Shown: positions 61,908 to 64,000 of the stretch, in pieces | Layout: every line of letters starts with the position of its first letter | Position numbering within the stretch: position 1 is the first letter of the stretch | NCBI GenBank assembly: GCA_025355875.1 | Contig: JANXYV010000173.1 | Coordinates: forward strand, 1 to 64,000 | From: Prolixibacteraceae bacterium | GTDB lineage: Bacteria; Bacteroidota; Bacteroidia; Bacteroidales; Prolixibacteraceae | Direction of reading: 5' to 3' | DNA: 64,000 nt | Position numbers and translations under genes: made by a program | The notes under the pieces: generated by a model | What the model was told of the DNA's origin: nothing | What the model saw: the letters and a program-made list of their open reading frames with translations, nothing else | Database searches by the model: none

Positions 61908-63998
61908 CTACCTTGCCAGATATACATATCCAGACTTATGCTTGTCTGTGCCATAATCAAGCACATAAAAATATGTACCAACCGGTAAAGCAGTATTTCC
62001 AACTTTGCTCACATTGGAGAATCCATCCCAATCGTTCAGGTATCCGGTTTTCTGATAGACTACATTTCCCCAGCGGTTGAAAATAGTCAACCTGCTGCCC
62101 GGATAATATTCGATTCCTTCAATGTGGTAGGTATCGTTTTGGCCGTCTCCGTTCGGTGTGAAAATCTGATTGGGAACAATAACATCCTGAATGTCGATCG
62201 TTACTTTGGCCTGTGAACAGTCTCCATTTGCATCGCATAACTCATAGGTAAAACTGTCGTTTCCTACAAAATTCACATTCGGTGTGTAGCTAAAGGTTCC
62301 GTCAGTATTGAAAATAATGGAACCATTGGCCGGTCGGGTTACAATCGACCAGATATTGCCACCATCACCACTTGGAATATCATTTTCGGCCACCGTAGCT
62401 TCCAGTACACCTTCCAAATGATAAGTGAAGGCATCGTCGGTGGCAATCGGTACATTATTCACCGAAATAACCGTTATTGTAACTGTTGCCTGGCTGCAAT
62501 CACCATCTACATCGCAAAGTTTATAAACAAAATGATCGGTGCCATTGTAGAAAGGAGCCGGTGTATAAGTATAAGTCCCGTCAGGATTGAAAACTACTAC
62601 ACCATTAGCCGGTTGAGTTACAATAGTCCAGACATTTCCTCCATCCAAACTTGGATTATCATTGGTTGCCACATTTCCTCCTACCGGAACATCCTCGTTG
62701 GTCGTATTGGTATCATCCACCGCAACCGGAACATGATTTCCATGCAAAATGATGAGATAAACAGTTGCCTTATCGCAGGCAACCGGACTTCCATTGTCAC
62801 AAACTTCGTATACAAAACGATCTGTTCCGTCGTAATTTGTCGTTGGAGTATAGGTAAATGTTCCATTTGAATTCAGAACAACCGTTCCATGAGCTGGCGA
62901 AACCACCGGTGTAGAATTAACCGTTTGAACATCTCCCTGCGGATCATAATCATTATCAAGAACATTCCCGGTGATTGGATTGTCACCTTTGCCAACATAA
63001 CTGTCGTCGACGGCGAAGGTTGAATTACCTTCAGGATTGGCCTGTATCTGTATGGTTACCGTTGCCACATCACAAAGCGGCGGAGTGCCCAAATCGCAAA
63101 CCTGGTAATCGAAACTAACCTGCCCCATGAATCCGGCAACCGGAATATAGGTGAAAGTTCCGTCGGCATTCAGTGTCAGGCTGCCATTAGCCGGAGCCGA
63201 ACCCATCAGTTTCACACTGTTCGGGTTCAGGTTACCATCCGGATCAAGGTCATTGCTGATAACATTGCCATGAACAGGCAGATTTATCGAACCCTGATAG
63301 GCATCATTAACTGCAACCGGTGCATGGTTGATTGTGCCTGTCCAATCGATCACCTTGATGGTAACTTTCGCCTGAGAACACAAAGAAGGTATGCCATTGT
63401 CGCAAACTTCGTACACAAAACTGTCGGTTCCGACAAATCCTGAATTTGGAGTGTAGGTATAGCTGCCATCTGCATTTAACACCACTTTCCCATTGACCGG
63501 AAGAACTACCGGAGTTGTATTGACCGTCAGTATATCACCTTCCGGATCACTGTCATTGGTCAAAACATTTCCACTGACAGCTTTATCTTTAAAGGTAATT
63601 CCAATATCATCCATCGCAACCGGCGGATCATTTACCGGTGCAATGATCAAATAAACTGTGGCCTGATCGCAGGCTTTAGGATTGCCACTATCACAAACTT
63701 CATAGACAAACCGATCAACCCCGAAATAATTCGGAACCGGTTTATAGGTGAATGTTCCGTTGGCATTTAGTACCAGTGTGCCGTGTTTTGGAGGAACCAC
63801 CGGAATACTATTTACTGATTGGATATCTCCCTGAGGATCATAGTCGTTAGCAAGTATATTTCCGCTAAGTGAATTGTCTTCTTTCCCGAAGTAACTGTCA
63901 TCAACGGCAAAGGTTGTATTAACCCCATCAGGATTGGCAAGGATTTCGATGGACGCATTGGCTTCATCGCAAAGTGGCGGAGTACCTAAATCGCATAT
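61908..63998 (-). CDS. Giant cell-surface adhesin with Ig-like repeats and T9SS type B C-terminal domain (5' end outside window)
   Basis: The frame is open to the right edge, so the N-terminus with signal peptide is missing; about 697 residues are seen. They comprise tandem Ig/cadherin-like domains of about 97-100 residues, each with a variant of APVAxDD, a GNVLxND-type turn, HGTVVLNxNGTFTYTP and FVYEVCDxGxPxxCDxATV; two Cys per domain probably form a disulfide. The C-terminal 85 residues have the gliding-motility CTERM/CHU_C pattern: IFTPNGDGQNDTYHIEG, IFNRWGNVVYQ, DWDGFS, LPVGTYFYVLD, GYVYLAR. This is exported by T9SS and stays on the surface or is released. It begins an operon with PorP/SprF and the OmpA-like gene. 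Confidence 0.92.
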   Translation of the reverse strand: MCDLGTPPLCDEANASIEILANPDGVNTTFAVDDSYFGKEDNSLSGNILANDYDPQGDIQSVNSIPVVPPKHGTLVLNANGTFTYKPVPNYFGVDRFVYEVCDSGNPKACDQATVYLIIAPVNDPPVAMDDIGITFKDKAVSGNVLTNDSDPEGDILTVNTTPVVLPVNGKVVLNADGSYTYTPNSGFVGTDSFVYEVCDNGIPSLCSQAKVTIKVIDWTGTINHAPVAVNDAYQGSINLPVHGNVISNDLDPDGNLNPNSVKLMGSAPANGSLTLNADGTFTYIPVAGFMGQVSFDYQVCDLGTPPLCDVATVTIQIQANPEGNSTFAVDDSYVGKGDNPITGNVLDNDYDPQGDVQTVNSTPVVSPAHGTVVLNSNGTFTYTPTTNYDGTDRFVYEVCDNGSPVACDKATVYLIILHGNHVPVAVDDTNTTNEDVPVGGNVATNDNPSLDGGNVWTIVTQPANGVVVFNPDGTYTYTPAPFYNGTDHFVYKLCDVDGDCSQATVTITVISVNNVPIATDDAFTYHLEGVLEATVAENDIPSGDGGNIWSIVTRPANGSIIFNTDGTFSYTPNVNFVGNDSFTYELCDANGDCSQAKVTIDIQDVIVPNQIFTPNGDGQNDTYHIEGIEYYPGSRLTIFNRWGNVVYQKTGYLNDWDGFSNVSKVGNTALPVGTYFYVLDYGTDKHKSGYVYLAR
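62990..63916 (-). repeat. Higher-order repeat in the adhesin, period 894 bp
   Basis: The segment around 63895-63916 (FAVDDSYFGK) recurs at 63001-63022 (FAVDDSYVGK), an offset of 894 bp or 298 residues. Flanking text is alike in both copies (TPPLCD...NP-G...NGTFTY...EVCD-G-P-ACD-ATVYLII), so about three Ig-like domains form one repeat unit that continues beyond the window edge. Confidence 0.75.
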
Positions 63999-64000
63999 CC

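Noticed and set aside
61908-63998. Regular repeats that might suggest a CRISPR array
   Set aside because: The repeats are about 290-300 bp, in one reading frame, and encode Ig-like domains.

Overview
The window looks like chromosomal DNA of a free-living Bacteroidota, most likely class Bacteroidia (a Marinilabiliales/Prolixibacteraceae-type organism is my best guess, with low certainty at family level). Signs of this are TAnnTTTG promoter boxes, near absence of Shine-Dalgarno sequences, a PorP/SprF protein next to an adhesin with a type IX secretion (T9SS) type B C-terminus, a DUF4954 protein, Bacteroidota-type ParC/ParE, and several families of periplasmic polysaccharide-degrading enzymes. 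Both edges cut a gene: a 5'-truncated lipoprotein on the left and a 5'-truncated giant adhesin on the right. Coding density is high and no gene-free gap exceeds about 300 bp. I found no tRNA, rRNA, CRISPR array, transposase or phage gene.

Layout. 0-3 kb: low-complexity surface lipoprotein and a FadL/OmpP1-type outer-membrane protein. 3.2-7.1 kb: tightly packed operon of a small unknown protein, a SAM methyltransferase, a DUF4954 beta-helix protein and glucosamine-6-phosphate deaminase. 7.1-13.3 kb (minus): carbohydrate operon GH31, SGNH esterase, divergent GH127-like enzyme, glycerate kinase. 13.5-18.6 kb (minus): a second, Bacillus-type NagB, an MscS channel, a DcaP-like porin, an SH3 protein, a YycJ-type MBL hydrolase and shikimate kinase. 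18.7-25.2 kb (minus): parE and parC with a type II restriction-modification pair between them. 25.5-33 kb: a Porin_10-type protein, CoA-type Nudix hydrolase, LolC/E-type permease, flippase-like membrane protein, rsmA and a MacB-type permease. 33.2-40.7 kb: purH followed by the rod-shape cluster mreB-mreC-mreD-mrdA-rodA. 40.9-42.2 kb: slipin plus YtrA-type GntR regulator with a palindromic operator. 42.4-56.6 kb: scattered secreted carbohydrate enzymes (GH3, canonical GH127, GH29 with PA14, CE2-type esterase, PQQ-type propeller) interrupted by serA, transketolase and an MFS exporter. 56.8-58.6 kb: nucleoside phosphorylase and SirB1-type protein. 58.7-64 kb (minus): adhesin, PorP/SprF and an OmpA/PD40 protein in one operon.

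How genes work together. The sugar enzymes (GH31, GH3, GH29, two GH127, two SGNH esterases) fit trimming of acetylated, fucosylated, arabinose/xylose-bearing plant or algal glycans, but no SusC/SusD pair is in view. The mre/mrd/rodA cluster builds the elongation machinery and has an unusual nested inverted-repeat element between mrdA and rodA. The most unusual arrangement is the restriction-modification pair inside the parE-parC operon: the methyltransferase resembles E. coli YhdJ (ATGCAT), the nuclease gene overlaps it, and the essential gene parC starts 5 bp after the nuclease stop codon.
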